Assembly: GCA_903876465.1 (NCBI GenBank)
Contig: CAIRAF010000098.1
Span: forward strand, 1 to 7,162
Direction of reading: 5' to 3'
Length of the DNA stretch: 7,162 bases
From: an uncultured bacterium
GTDB taxonomy: Bacteria; Patescibacteriota; Minisyncoccia; Phycocordibacterales; PALSA-1337
The notes under the pieces were generated by a model. That model was not told where the DNA came from and did not search any database. It was given only the letters and a program-made list of their open reading frames with translations. Each line of letters starts with the position of its first letter. Position 1 is the stretch's first letter. This document shows positions 1-5,204 of the stretch, piece by piece. Both the position numbers and the translations under genes were made by a program.

Positions 1-1001
1 GTGTGCTTATAGATGAGGTTAAGTACCTTTTCTGGGAATGAACCACCTTTGAGATCAATAACGATACGGATATCTTTGTCTGATTCATCACGAAGACCTT
101 TTACTCCTTCTATTATTTTTTCACGAACGAGATCAGCGATCTTGATAATTAATTCATTCTTATTAACGCGGAATGGGATTGAAGTGATGATAATTTGATA
201 CTGACCTTTTTTATCTTCAGTAATTTCAGCTTCACCGCGAACAACAATACTACCTTTACCTGTGGCATAAGCGTGGGCAATATCTTTTTGACCATACATG
301 ACAGCGCCAAGTGGAAAATCTGGACCTTTTATGAATTGAAGGAGATCTTCGGTTGTCGCATCGCTGTTATCAACCATATGCATAGTTGCATCCACAACTT
401 CACCGAGGTTATGTGGAGGAATATTTGTTGCCATACCGACAGCAATACCAAGTGTTCCATTCAAGAGAAGATTTGGCACAGCGGTTGGCAACACGCTCGG
501 TTCTTTCTTTGTGCCGTCATAGTTTGGTCGGAAATCAACAGTGTCTTTGTCTATATCACGAAGTAGTTCTGCGGAAAGTTTTGACATGCGAGCCTCTGTA
601 TAACGCATAGCAGCAGCTGGATCACCGTCAACAGTACCGAAGTTACCCTGACCTTGGACTAGTTGATAACGCATCGTGAAGTCCTGTGCCATCTTCACCA
701 TAGAATCATAAACAGCCACGTCACCGTGTGGGTGATAATTACCAAGCACATCACCGACAACGACAGCTGACTTGCGGAATTTTGCAGAAGAAGTCAGACC
801 TTTTTCATGCATAGCAAAAAGAATACGGCGGTGAACTGGTTTCAAACCGTCACGAACATCTGGTAGAGCGCGATCAGTAATAACTGACATGGCGTAGTCG
901 AGAAAAGACTCACGCATTTCAGTGGTGATTGAACGATTCGTAATACCATCAGCGATAGGTCGTAGTGGAATTGATGGGTCTATGTCTGATTTCTTGGCCA
1001 T
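1..1001 (-). CDS. gyrA: DNA gyrase subunit A, N-terminal part (runs off the window)
   Basis: Type IIA topoisomerase subunit that cuts and rejoins DNA; with GyrB it introduces negative supercoils using ATP. The minus-strand frame is open from ATG at 999-1001 to the window edge, giving 333 residues, about 40% of a usual GyrA. It starts MAKKSDIDPS and contains the family's DYAMSVI (35-41), ALPDVRDGLKPVHRRILF (45-62), the HPHGD block (90-94) and AAAMRYTEARM (129-139). Tyr134 corresponds to the DNA-linking Tyr122 of E. coli. In the quinolone-binding region the E. coli Ser83 position is Val95, while the Asp87 position is kept as Asp99. The C-terminal beta-pinwheel lies outside the window, so GyrA against ParC is decided only by similarity and by the expectation of a single type II enzyme in a reduced genome. 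No convincing Shine-Dalgarno is seen; a leader of about 60 nt is predicted. Confidence 0.95.
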   Translation of the reverse strand, partial: MAKKSDIDPSIPLRPIADGITNRSITTEMRESFLDYAMSVITDRALPDVRDGLKPVHRRILFAMHEKGLTSSAKFRKSAVVVGDVLGNYHPHGDVAVYDSMVKMAQDFTMRYQLVQGQGNFGTVDGDPAAAMRYTEARMSKLSAELLRDIDKDTVDFRPNYDGTKKEPSVLPTAVPNLLLNGTLGIAVGMATNIPPHNLGEVVDATMHMVDNSDATTEDLLQFIKGPDFPLGAVMYGQKDIAHAYATGKGSIVVRGEAEITEDKKGQYQIIITSIPFRVNKNELIIKIADLVREKIIEGVKGLRDESDKDIRIVIDLKGGSFPEKVLNLIYKH

Positions 1002-1068
1002 GGGTCGGGATAAAAATTCACTGTTAACGCGCCGTTTATGACGCAAAAATAATTAAAGTTGTGTGTAT

Positions 1069-1077
1069 ATTATAGCA
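1069..1077 (-). promoter_or_regulatory. gyrA promoter, extended -10
   Basis: On the minus strand the sequence reads TGC-TATAAT, a perfect -10 hexamer (1069-1074) with an upstream TG extension (1076-1077). No good -35 hexamer is found at 16-18 nt spacing, as is usual for extended -10 promoters. Predicted transcription start is near 1062, about 60 nt before the gyrA ATG. Confidence 0.6.
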
Positions 1078-1098
1078 AATTTTGGTCTGCAAAGCGAG

Positions 1099-1127
1099 TT
1101 GACAAATAGTGATTTATATACAAATAT
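1099..1127 (+). promoter_or_regulatory. Promoter for the 76-residue gene, divergent from gyrA
   Basis: A perfect TTGACA (1099-1104) is followed after 17 nt by a poor -10 candidate AAATAT (1122-1127) in a TA-rich stretch. It lies back to back with the gyrA promoter, with the two -10 boxes about 50 nt apart, so the two genes could influence each other's transcription. The -35 is clear and the -10 assignment is weak. Confidence 0.45.
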
Positions 1128-1169
1128 ATCGCTAGCAGTCAACAATACAACATTGAAAGGGATAAAATT

Positions 1170-1400
1170 ATGGCATTTGGAGCAAAAATTCGTAATACTA
1201 ATCAAATATTATTACTTTCACGAAGTCGAATTCAAAGAGAAAAAAGACTTGTTCAAGAAACAGCAAGAAATATCAGCAAACGATTTGCTGATGTAACAGA
1301 TTTTGAGACTGTAGCTGATTTAGAGATAGCCCTTAAGAGGGCAAAAAGAGAAGTATACACTCTCAACCCATTACTTCAAGAATTCCACCCTAACGGCTAA
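1170..1400 (+). CDS. Small basic protein of unknown function, 76 residues
   Basis: I do not recognise this protein. ATG at 1170 is preceded by GAAAGGGA, with AAGG/AGGG at 1157-1161, 8-9 nt upstream: one of the clearest Shine-Dalgarno sequences in the window, and it decides the start. The product is rich in Arg and Lys (for example SRSRIQREKRL at 17-27 and LKRAKREVY at 55-63), has no membrane segment or Cys-rich motif, and looks largely helical. Such composition fits a nucleic-acid- or ribosome-associated protein, but that is only inference. It has its own promoter and a rho-independent terminator, so it is probably a single-gene transcript. An overlapping plus-strand frame from 1063 is rejected as a shadow. 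Confidence 0.7.
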   Translation: MAFGAKIRNTNQILLLSRSRIQREKRLVQETARNISKRFADVTDFETVADLEIALKRAKREVYTLNPLLQEFHPNG

Positions 1401-1423
1401 ATATTCTCTTGAAGCAATCATTT

Positions 1424-1456
1424 ACCCCGACCAGCACTCGGGGTGATTTTTATTAT
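1424..1456 (+). terminator. Rho-independent terminator after the 76-residue gene
   Basis: ACCCCGA (1424-1430) and TCGGGGT (1438-1444) form a 7-bp GC-rich stem with a 7-nt loop, followed by GATTTTTATTATTTTA. It ends the transcript 24 nt after the stop codon and separates it from the downstream mobile element. Confidence 0.8.
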
Positions 1457-1510
1457 TTTATCCTTTTTTGAGTGTAAATTTATTAAAGATTTATCTCCAA
1501 CCAATACGAT

Positions 1511-1537
1511 AGAGGTTCAACCTCAGAGGTTGAACCT
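1511..1537. repeat. Left palindromic end (REP-like hairpin) carrying the transposase RBS
   Basis: AGGTTCAACCT (1513-1523), CAG, then AGGTTGAACCT (1527-1537) form a perfect 25-nt palindrome centred on A1525. Each arm is itself a small mirror of AGGTT and AACCT around one base, so alternative folds exist. GAGG at 1526-1529 is 8 nt before the transposase ATG at 1538 and is the only plausible Shine-Dalgarno, so folding of the RNA would hide it. Confidence 0.85.
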
Positions 1538-2101
1538 ATGGAAGTATATTTTCACATTTACAACCGAGGAGCTCATAAAGCGCCTATCTTTAATGACCAG
1601 GGCGATTATTGGCGATTTCTTTACCTATTATATCTTGCAAATAGTAAGATACCTTTTCTAGTATCGCATCTTGCTAAAGAAAATATCTTTAATACTGAAC
1701 GCGGGTTACTTCCAATTAATATTATTGCTTACTGTCTTATGCCAAATCATTACCATATTTTTGTAAAGGAAAATGAAGTGGGTGGCATCACAAAATTTAT
1801 ACATAAAATAAGTACAGGATATACCATGTACTTTAATAAAAAATACAAACATTCAGGTACCATATTTCAAGGAAAATACAAAGCAAAACCGGTAACAGAA
1901 GAGGTATACTTTAAGGCATTATTAGATTACATTCATCTCAATCCGTATGGGATCAAGGAACCTGAAATGACAAAAGAAGCTAGAACAGAACATATGAGTG
2001 AAGCTTTAGAATATTCAAAAAAATATGAATATTCGAGCCTGAAAGACTATTTAGGAGAAATCCGGGTACAGGGAGGAATAATTCAGAGGTTCAACCTCTG
2101 A
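1538..2101 (+). CDS. REP-associated / IS200-like tyrosine transposase (Y1_Tnp, HUH)
   Basis: A 187-residue single-strand DNA transposase of the Y1/HUH family, which nicks at hairpin-marked ends and forms a phosphotyrosine link. Visible motifs are FHIYNRG at 5-11 (first strand of the fold), AYCLMPNHYHIFV at 64-76 with the metal-binding HUH pair His71-x-His73, and the helix with GYTMYFNKKY at 94-103, where Tyr95 (or Tyr98) is the likely nucleophile, followed by SGTIFQGKYKA at 106-116. LDYIHLNP in the C-terminal half is also typical of the family. Length is normal and all catalytic residues are present, so it may be active. ATG follows the left palindrome directly, and the last codons (RFNL and TGA) lie within the right palindrome. 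GC is low, about 25-30% in sampled lines, below the neighbours. No obvious dedicated promoter is seen. Confidence 0.9.
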   Translation: MEVYFHIYNRGAHKAPIFNDQGDYWRFLYLLYLANSKIPFLVSHLAKENIFNTERGLLPINIIAYCLMPNHYHIFVKENEVGGITKFIHKISTGYTMYFNKKYKHSGTIFQGKYKAKPVTEEVYFKALLDYIHLNPYGIKEPEMTKEARTEHMSEALEYSKKYEYSSLKDYLGEIRVQGGIIQRFNL

Positions 2102-2113
2102 GGTTGAACCTCT
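2085..2113. repeat. Right palindromic end (REP-like hairpin) containing the transposase stop
   Basis: A perfect 29-nt palindrome centred on T2099, with 14-nt arms AGAGGTTCAACCTC and GAGGTTGAACCTCT. Positions 2087-2113 are the exact reverse complement of 1511-1537. The transposase stop TGA (2099-2101) sits at its centre, and its outermost base T2113 is part of the stop codon (TAA on the minus strand) of the neighbouring gene. It could slow or end convergent transcription, but has no T-tract. Confidence 0.85.
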
Positions 2114-2409
2114 TACCTACCTGGAGTGACTATAACGTCAGTATAAGTGATTTTGCGAGGAGTAAATATCAAATCTTTTATATCAGAAAAAAGTCCTCCT
2201 ACACTTGCTGTGAGAGACTGTGCTGGAGTACCGGCTTGCGAGACAGCTTTAGCTACTGTTGTGCCAGCATTCTTCCCAACATAAGTAAATGAACCTATCC
2301 AGAAAGTAAAAATTATAACTGTAATGCCAAAGGATGACCAAAAAGCAATCTGCTTCCTAACATGCTCTGGTTTATTTCGTAAATTTTCGAGACGAGCTTG
2401 TAATGTCAT
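2113..2409 (-). CDS. Small membrane protein with one transmembrane helix, 98 residues
   Basis: I cannot assign a function. The N-terminal 20 residues are charged and basic (RLENLRNKPEHVRKQ, 6-20), then residues 21-44 (IAFWSSFGITVIIFTFWIGS and onward) form one clear transmembrane helix. The remainder is Thr/Ala/Ser-rich and polar. By the positive-inside rule the short N-terminus should be cytoplasmic and about 55 residues would lie outside. It is the downstream neighbour of the MBL-fold gene on the same strand, 35 nt away, so it may be co-transcribed, though the gap also holds a possible promoter of its own. No Shine-Dalgarno precedes the ATG. Its stop codon abuts the right palindrome of the RAYT element. 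Confidence 0.75.
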   Translation of the reverse strand: MTLQARLENLRNKPEHVRKQIAFWSSFGITVIIFTFWIGSFTYVGKNAGTTVAKAVSQAGTPAQSLTASVGGLFSDIKDLIFTPRKITYTDVIVTPGR

Positions 2410-2415
2410 GTTTTA

Positions 2416-2443
2416 AGTTTAGCACTATATATATTGCACGCAA
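2416..2443 (-). promoter_or_regulatory. Possible promoter of the 98-residue gene (leaderless geometry)
   Basis: On the minus strand, TTGCGT (2438-2443), a 16-nt spacer and TGC-TAAACT (-10 at 2416-2421 with a TG extension). Six bases separate the -10 from the ATG at 2409, so transcription would begin at the start codon. The hexamers are imperfect; the call gains some weight from the same layout at other genes here. Confidence 0.35.
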
Positions 2444-2444
2444 C

Positions 2445-3077
2445 CTATTCCTTTTCCAAAACAACTACCTCTGCATCTTTTCCTTCAAGGTCTTTTTTCT
2501 TCAAAGTGAGCTTCGGTTCTGCTTTTGGATTTTCACCTGCTTCCTTGAGGAAAGTTTTCAAAGCTCCTTCAGCGCCAATATCACCGTAGTGCATTGGGAT
2601 AATTAACTTTGGTTCTAGCGACACTGCGAGCTTATATGCTTTTGATGCATCCAAAACACCCTTGCCACCAATTGGTAAAAAAAGAATATCTATACCATCA
2701 ATATTTTCATCAGCTTCTTTTGGAAGAGCTTCTTCATTAATAGCTCCAAGGAAACAAATATTCATACCTTCAAGAGCAACGGAATAAATTGTATTGATGC
2801 GCTTTTCACCATCATATTCAGAAGTCGAACCAAAACCCTTTATGAAAACTCCTTTAATTTCGTATTCACCAGGACCATTAACGGCAAAAGGTTTCTTCTC
2901 ACCAAAAGAAACTTGATCGACACCATTCATGTCTGGATGATTAATAGTTGAAAGTACGACATCAGCACCAAACTTAGCTGATTTAAGTTTTGAATCTTTT
3001 GAAATTGGATTGAAAGCAAGAGTTGTATCACCAAAAGACACTTTAAATGACTCTCCTCCAAGGTATGTAATAATCAT
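2445..3077 (-). CDS. Metallo-beta-lactamase-fold protein with a degenerate metal site
   Basis: A 210-residue protein of the Zn-dependent hydrolase-like MBL superfamily (Lactamase_B_3 / UPF0173-like). The fold is suggested by the opening MIITYLGGESFKVSFGDTTLAFNP (strand pair, 1-24), GPGEYEIKG at 68-76, DILFLPIGG at 130-138 and LEPKLIIPMHYGD at 154-166. The canonical HxHxDH motif is replaced by T-I-N-H-P-D-M (44-50): His47 and Asp49 remain, while the first and last His are Ile45 and Met50. The usual metal-bridging Asp in the later G-D motif is Ala112 (FLGAI). The C-terminal His163 is kept. Normal two-metal hydrolysis therefore seems unlikely; a one-metal or non-catalytic role is possible. The C-terminus is Lys/Glu-rich. 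No Shine-Dalgarno is seen; a promoter lies just before the ATG. Confidence 0.8.
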   Translation of the reverse strand: MIITYLGGESFKVSFGDTTLAFNPISKDSKLKSAKFGADVVLSTINHPDMNGVDQVSFGEKKPFAVNGPGEYEIKGVFIKGFGSTSEYDGEKRINTIYSVALEGMNICFLGAINEEALPKEADENIDGIDILFLPIGGKGVLDASKAYKLAVSLEPKLIIPMHYGDIGAEGALKTFLKEAGENPKAEPKLTLKKKDLEGKDAEVVVLEKE

Positions 3078-3086
3078 AGTGCGAAT

Positions 3087-3116
3087 ATTGTAGCAAAATA
3101 AATACTTGAATGACAG
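3087..3116 (-). promoter_or_regulatory. Promoter of the MBL-fold gene, near-leaderless
   Basis: Minus strand: CTGTCA (3111-3116), 18-nt spacer, TGC-TACAAT with the -10 at 3087-3092 and TG at 3094-3095. The predicted start of transcription, about 3080, is only about 3 nt before the ATG (first base 3077), consistent with the lack of a Shine-Dalgarno. Confidence 0.55.
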
Positions 3117-3178
3117 GGCTCGAATCAGCAGATTCGCTACTGGGCTAATTGAGCCTTATTTAGGGTAATATTCAACTA

Positions 3179-3207
3179 TTGACTTTATTGATAAATAATG
3201 ATAATAT
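3179..3207 (+). promoter_or_regulatory. Strong sigma-70-type promoter of the pseudo-receiver gene
   Basis: TTGACT (3179-3184), 17-nt spacer, TAATAT (3202-3207): the best-matching promoter in the window. Predicted transcription start is near 3214, leaving a leader of about 75 nt before the receiver ATG at 3290. The 13-mer ATAATATACTCAT at 3201-3213 recurs at 6864-6876 before the HisRS-like gene. Confidence 0.75.
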
Positions 3208-3216
3208 ACTCATCAA

Positions 3217-3267
3217 ATGTCGCACAGTGTTTCCTTCGTTGAAACACAGGATGCAAAAACCACATAA
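3217..3267 (+). promoter_or_regulatory. Leader with a short ORF and hairpin before the pseudo-receiver
   Basis: The transcript leader begins almost at an ATG (3217) that opens a 16-codon ORF, MSHSVSFVETQDAKTT, ending with TAA at 3265-3267, 22 nt before the receiver ATG and in a different frame. Inside it, GTGTTTC (3227-3233) and GAAACAC (3241-3247) form a 7-bp stem with loop CTTCGTT. This could be a leader peptide, a regulatory hairpin, or chance; its composition (no run of one amino acid) does not point to classical attenuation. Confidence 0.3.
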
Positions 3268-3289
3268 ACGAAATAGAAGAAACTCAATT

Positions 3290-3676
3290 ATGAAACCAGA
3301 AATATTAGTCGTTCACGACATGCCTGACATGTGTAATCTAATTCAGGCGCTGTTGGGTGGCCGCTATGCCATAACCACTTATCTGCACTACGAAAATGCG
3401 ATAAGGGCATTAAACTGTCCCAACGCATTTGAATTAGTAATTGCCAATTATGGCAGTCGCTTCGATGGAAATGGGCCAAAAATGGCCGAGGAAATGCATA
3501 AGAATTTCCCTAACATTCCACTGATCATCGTTTCGGGTAACCAGAACGAAAGCGAAATCATTCAGGTGTGTAACCCTGACGCGTGCATATCGACGCCATT
3601 CATTCCAACGGAAATTTTGATGGACACCGTGAACAATTGCCTCGAGCAAAAAGCACGGAAGACGTTAGTCGTCTAA
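3290..3676 (+). CDS. Stand-alone CheY-like pseudo-receiver domain, 128 residues
   Basis: A single response-regulator receiver domain with no output domain. ILVVHDMPDM at 5-14 matches the first strand (usually VVDDEPDI), FELVIANYGSRFDGNG at 47-62 the phosphorylation loop, IPLIIVSGN at 76-84 the fourth strand, and ISTPFIPTEIL at 100-110 the fifth strand and helix. Key residues are changed: the first Asp of the acidic pair is His9 (Asp10 kept), the phosphoacceptor Asp is Asn53, and the invariant Lys before Pro-Phe is Thr102. The Ser/Thr switch survives as Ser82. Phosphorylation is therefore unlikely; it may act as a constitutive or ligand-driven partner protein. The start at 3290 is chosen because the longer open frame from 3179 begins inside the promoter and the fold begins at residue 3-5; the Shine-Dalgarno (AGAAGA) is weak. 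Sampled GC is about 45-50%, above its neighbours, suggesting transfer. Confidence 0.8.
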   Translation: MKPEILVVHDMPDMCNLIQALLGGRYAITTYLHYENAIRALNCPNAFELVIANYGSRFDGNGPKMAEEMHKNFPNIPLIIVSGNQNESEIIQVCNPDACISTPFIPTEILMDTVNNCLEQKARKTLVV

Positions 3677-3698
3677 TTATTTGCAGTTTCAAAGAAGT

Positions 3699-3729
3699 CC
3701 CGCTACCGGTTGTAGCGGGCTTTTCTTTT
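3699..3729 (+). terminator. Strong rho-independent terminator after the pseudo-receiver
   Basis: CCCGCTAC (3699-3706), loop CGGTT, GTAGCGGG (3712-3719), then CTTTTCTTTTA. An 8-bp GC-rich stem with a U-rich tail, 22 nt after the stop codon; it isolates the gene from rpsA. Confidence 0.9.
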
Positions 3730-3755
3730 ACCTGAATGTAACCAGCAAACCAAAA

Positions 3756-3785
3756 TTAGACAAAATCCTATAAATACGCTACTAT
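3756..3785 (+). promoter_or_regulatory. Candidate rpsA promoter
   Basis: TTAGAC (3756-3761), 18-nt spacer, TACTAT (3780-3785). Both hexamers match consensus at four positions or more. It lies between the upstream terminator and rpsA, so some promoter must be in this 190-nt region. It would give a leader of about 125 nt. Confidence 0.4.
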
Positions 3786-3917
3786 CTTCCCTATCGGCAT
3801 TAGGCCGTTTTTAGTCTAGAAAGTAAGTAGTTCGTTTAATAACTTCGTGTTATCCCGCAATAACCAAACCGCCGTGGGGCGTTTAATAAATTAAAAAGCG
3901 GAGCGCGAAACATACAC
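3786..3917 (+). promoter_or_regulatory. Long structured rpsA leader
   Basis: CGGC (3795-3798), ATTAG, GCCG (3804-3807) followed by TTTTT (3808-3812) looks like a small attenuator-type hairpin. ATAAC-TTCGT-GTTAT (3839-3853) is a second hairpin. CGTTTAATAA occurs twice (3833-3842 and 3880-3889). GGAG at 3900-3903 is 14 nt from the ATG, an unusually wide spacing. S1 is known to repress its own translation in E. coli, so a regulatory leader is plausible, but I recognise no known leader family here. Confidence 0.35.
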
Positions 3918-5132
3918 ATGTTTAAAAAAATTAAGGATACGTTCGCAGGTAAAGGTGACGCAAAGGATACAAAGATTACAAAGACGCAGATTGAGATGAC
4001 AGATGACGAATCTCGAGAAGCCAAACTCGTTGCCAAGAAAAATGAGGCGATGATTATGACTGACGCCCAAAAGTCTACCGTGATGGGTAAACTCGTCGGT
4101 TCAATGAAAAATCCTCCACAGATCGGTGATCTCGTTGAGGGTCCAGTTCTCGCTATTGAGAAGTCATCTATATATGTTGATCTTGCTCCATTCGGAACAG
4201 GTATTATCTATGGACGTGAATTCATCGTTGCTCGTGATGTTATCAAGAAGATCAATATCGGTGACACAATCGCTGCCAAAATTGTTGATAACACTCATCC
4301 AGAAGGTTATTACGAACTTTCTCTCAAGGAAGCTCGTCAGGCACTCATCTGGAGTGAGGCTGAATCAGCTATTAAAGAAAAGAAGGTTCTCGAAATCCTC
4401 GTTAAAGAGGCAAATAAGGGTGGTCTTCTTATGGAATGGCAAGGTATTGTCGGTTTCCTCCCTGCTTCACAACTAAAGGGTGAACACTATCCAAAGGTTG
4501 GAGATGGTGATAAGGATAAGATTCTTGATGAGCTAAAGAAGCTCGTTGGACAGCGTCTTTCAGTTTCTATTATTACTGCTGATCCAAAGGAAGGTAAACT
4601 CATCTTCTCAGAAAAAGGTGGTGAATCAAAAGAAAAAGAAAAGATTGTCAGTAAATATGAAGTTGGTGATGAAGTCGACGGAACTGTTACTGGTGTTGTT
4701 GATTTTGGTATCTTTATCAAACTTGAAGAAGGACTCGAAGGACTTGTTCATATTTCAGAAATTGATTGGGGTCTTGTTGAAGATCCAAAGTCATTCGTAA
4801 AGGTTGGACAAAAGATCCGCGTAAAGATTATTGAAGTCAAAGAAGGCAAGATTTCCCTTTCTATCAAACAGCTCCGTCCAAACCCATGGACAGAAGCTAG
4901 TAAGAAATACAAGAAAGATATGCCTGTCACTGGTGTTATCATCAAGTTCAACAAGCATGGCGCTCTCGCTAGTATCGAAGAGGGTGTTGCTGGTCTCGTC
5001 CACGTTTCAGAGTTCGGTGGTGAAGATAAGCTTCGCAAGGCTCTCGAGCTAGGTAAGACTTACCCATTCAAAATAACCGTCTTCGATCCAAAGGAACAAA
5101 AGATGGCATTGGCGTATATGGGAGCAAAGTAG
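3918..5132 (+). CDS. rpsA: Ribosomal protein S1, four S1 domains
   Basis: A 404-residue RNA-binding protein of the small ribosomal subunit that helps mRNAs bind the ribosome. A Lys/Asp-rich N-terminal extension (1-66) precedes four OB-fold S1 domains at about 67-138, 154-231, 246-318 and 333-402. Domains 3 and 4 are the most canonical: VDFGIFIKLEEGLEGLVHISE (around 260-280) with KISLSIKQL at the end, then GALASIEEGVAGLVHVSEF. Domain 2 has GIVGFLPASQL. E. coli S1 has six domains; four is common in many other phyla. The start is uncertain: the ATG at 3918 has poor Shine-Dalgarno spacing, while ATG at 4056 (Met47) has GAGG 8 nt upstream and would still keep all four domains. It is flanked by its own leader and a terminator, so it is likely monocistronic. 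Confidence 0.9.
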   Translation: MFKKIKDTFAGKGDAKDTKITKTQIEMTDDESREAKLVAKKNEAMIMTDAQKSTVMGKLVGSMKNPPQIGDLVEGPVLAIEKSSIYVDLAPFGTGIIYGREFIVARDVIKKINIGDTIAAKIVDNTHPEGYYELSLKEARQALIWSEAESAIKEKKVLEILVKEANKGGLLMEWQGIVGFLPASQLKGEHYPKVGDGDKDKILDELKKLVGQRLSVSIITADPKEGKLIFSEKGGESKEKEKIVSKYEVGDEVDGTVTGVVDFGIFIKLEEGLEGLVHISEIDWGLVEDPKSFVKVGQKIRVKIIEVKEGKISLSIKQLRPNPWTEASKKYKKDMPVTGVIIKFNKHGALASIEEGVAGLVHVSEFGGEDKLRKALELGKTYPFKITVFDPKEQKMALAYMGAK

Positions 5133-5150
5133 TTGTAAAATTTTTAAATG

Positions 5151-5188
5151 GAATAAAAAAACTACCAAACTTGGTAGTTTTTTTATTC
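5151..5188. terminator. Bidirectional terminator between rpsA and pth
   Basis: A perfect 38-nt inverted repeat: 18-nt arms 5151-5168 and 5171-5188 with core ACTACC/GGTAGT, bounded by an A-run on one side and a T-run on the other. Read from either strand it is a stem followed by U-rich sequence, so it can end both convergent genes. Confidence 0.9.
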
Positions 5189-5204
5189 CTAAAATTCTAA
5201 TAGA

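Larger units (their letters stand above)
1511..2113 (+). mobile_element. RAYT/IS200-like element bounded by inverted palindromes
   Basis: A 603-bp unit consists of one Y1-type transposase gene with a 27-nt terminal sequence at 1511-1537 that is the exact reverse complement of 2087-2113. Each end is also a near-perfect palindrome on its own, so each can fold into a hairpin in single-stranded DNA. This matches known REP-associated tyrosine transposases (RAYTs) and IS200/IS605 enzymes, which recognise hairpins rather than classical terminal repeats and leave no target duplication. None is seen here. Joining 1510 to 2114 would leave the stop codon TAA of the minus-strand neighbour intact, compatible with a harmless insertion at that gene's end. 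The exact element boundaries are inferred from repeat extent only. Confidence 0.75.

Noticed and set aside
195..566. Plus-strand ORF of 123 codons
   Set aside because: Antisense shadow of gyrA, which shows strong family motifs in its own frame.
1443..1661. Plus-strand ORF over the left palindrome and the transposase start
   Set aside because: Overlaps the transposase in another frame, begins in the terminator T-tract and has no family motif.
2085..2113. Right palindrome as a transcription terminator
   Set aside because: The stem is strong but neither side has a T-tract; it is explained better as a transposase recognition hairpin.
1511..2113. Repeat pair as the start of a CRISPR array
   Set aside because: Only two copies, in inverted orientation, separated by a transposase gene; no spacers.
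3111..3156. tRNA-like 3' end on the minus strand (GATTCGAGCCCTGTCATTCA) with a CGAATC/GATTCG stem
   Set aside because: No matching 5' acceptor strand, T-stem or anticodon arm can be found nearby, so no cloverleaf forms. At most a relic; the stretch also carries the -35 of the MBL promoter.
3179..3289. N-terminal extension of the receiver ORF from 3179
   Set aside because: The start codon would lie inside the -35 box of the best promoter, the extension is Lys/Arg-rich without similarity to a receiver, and the fold begins right after the ATG at 3290.
4126..5052. Several ORFs of 70-116 codons on both strands
   Set aside because: All lie within rpsA and are low-complexity shadows; the S1 domains are unambiguous in the main frame.
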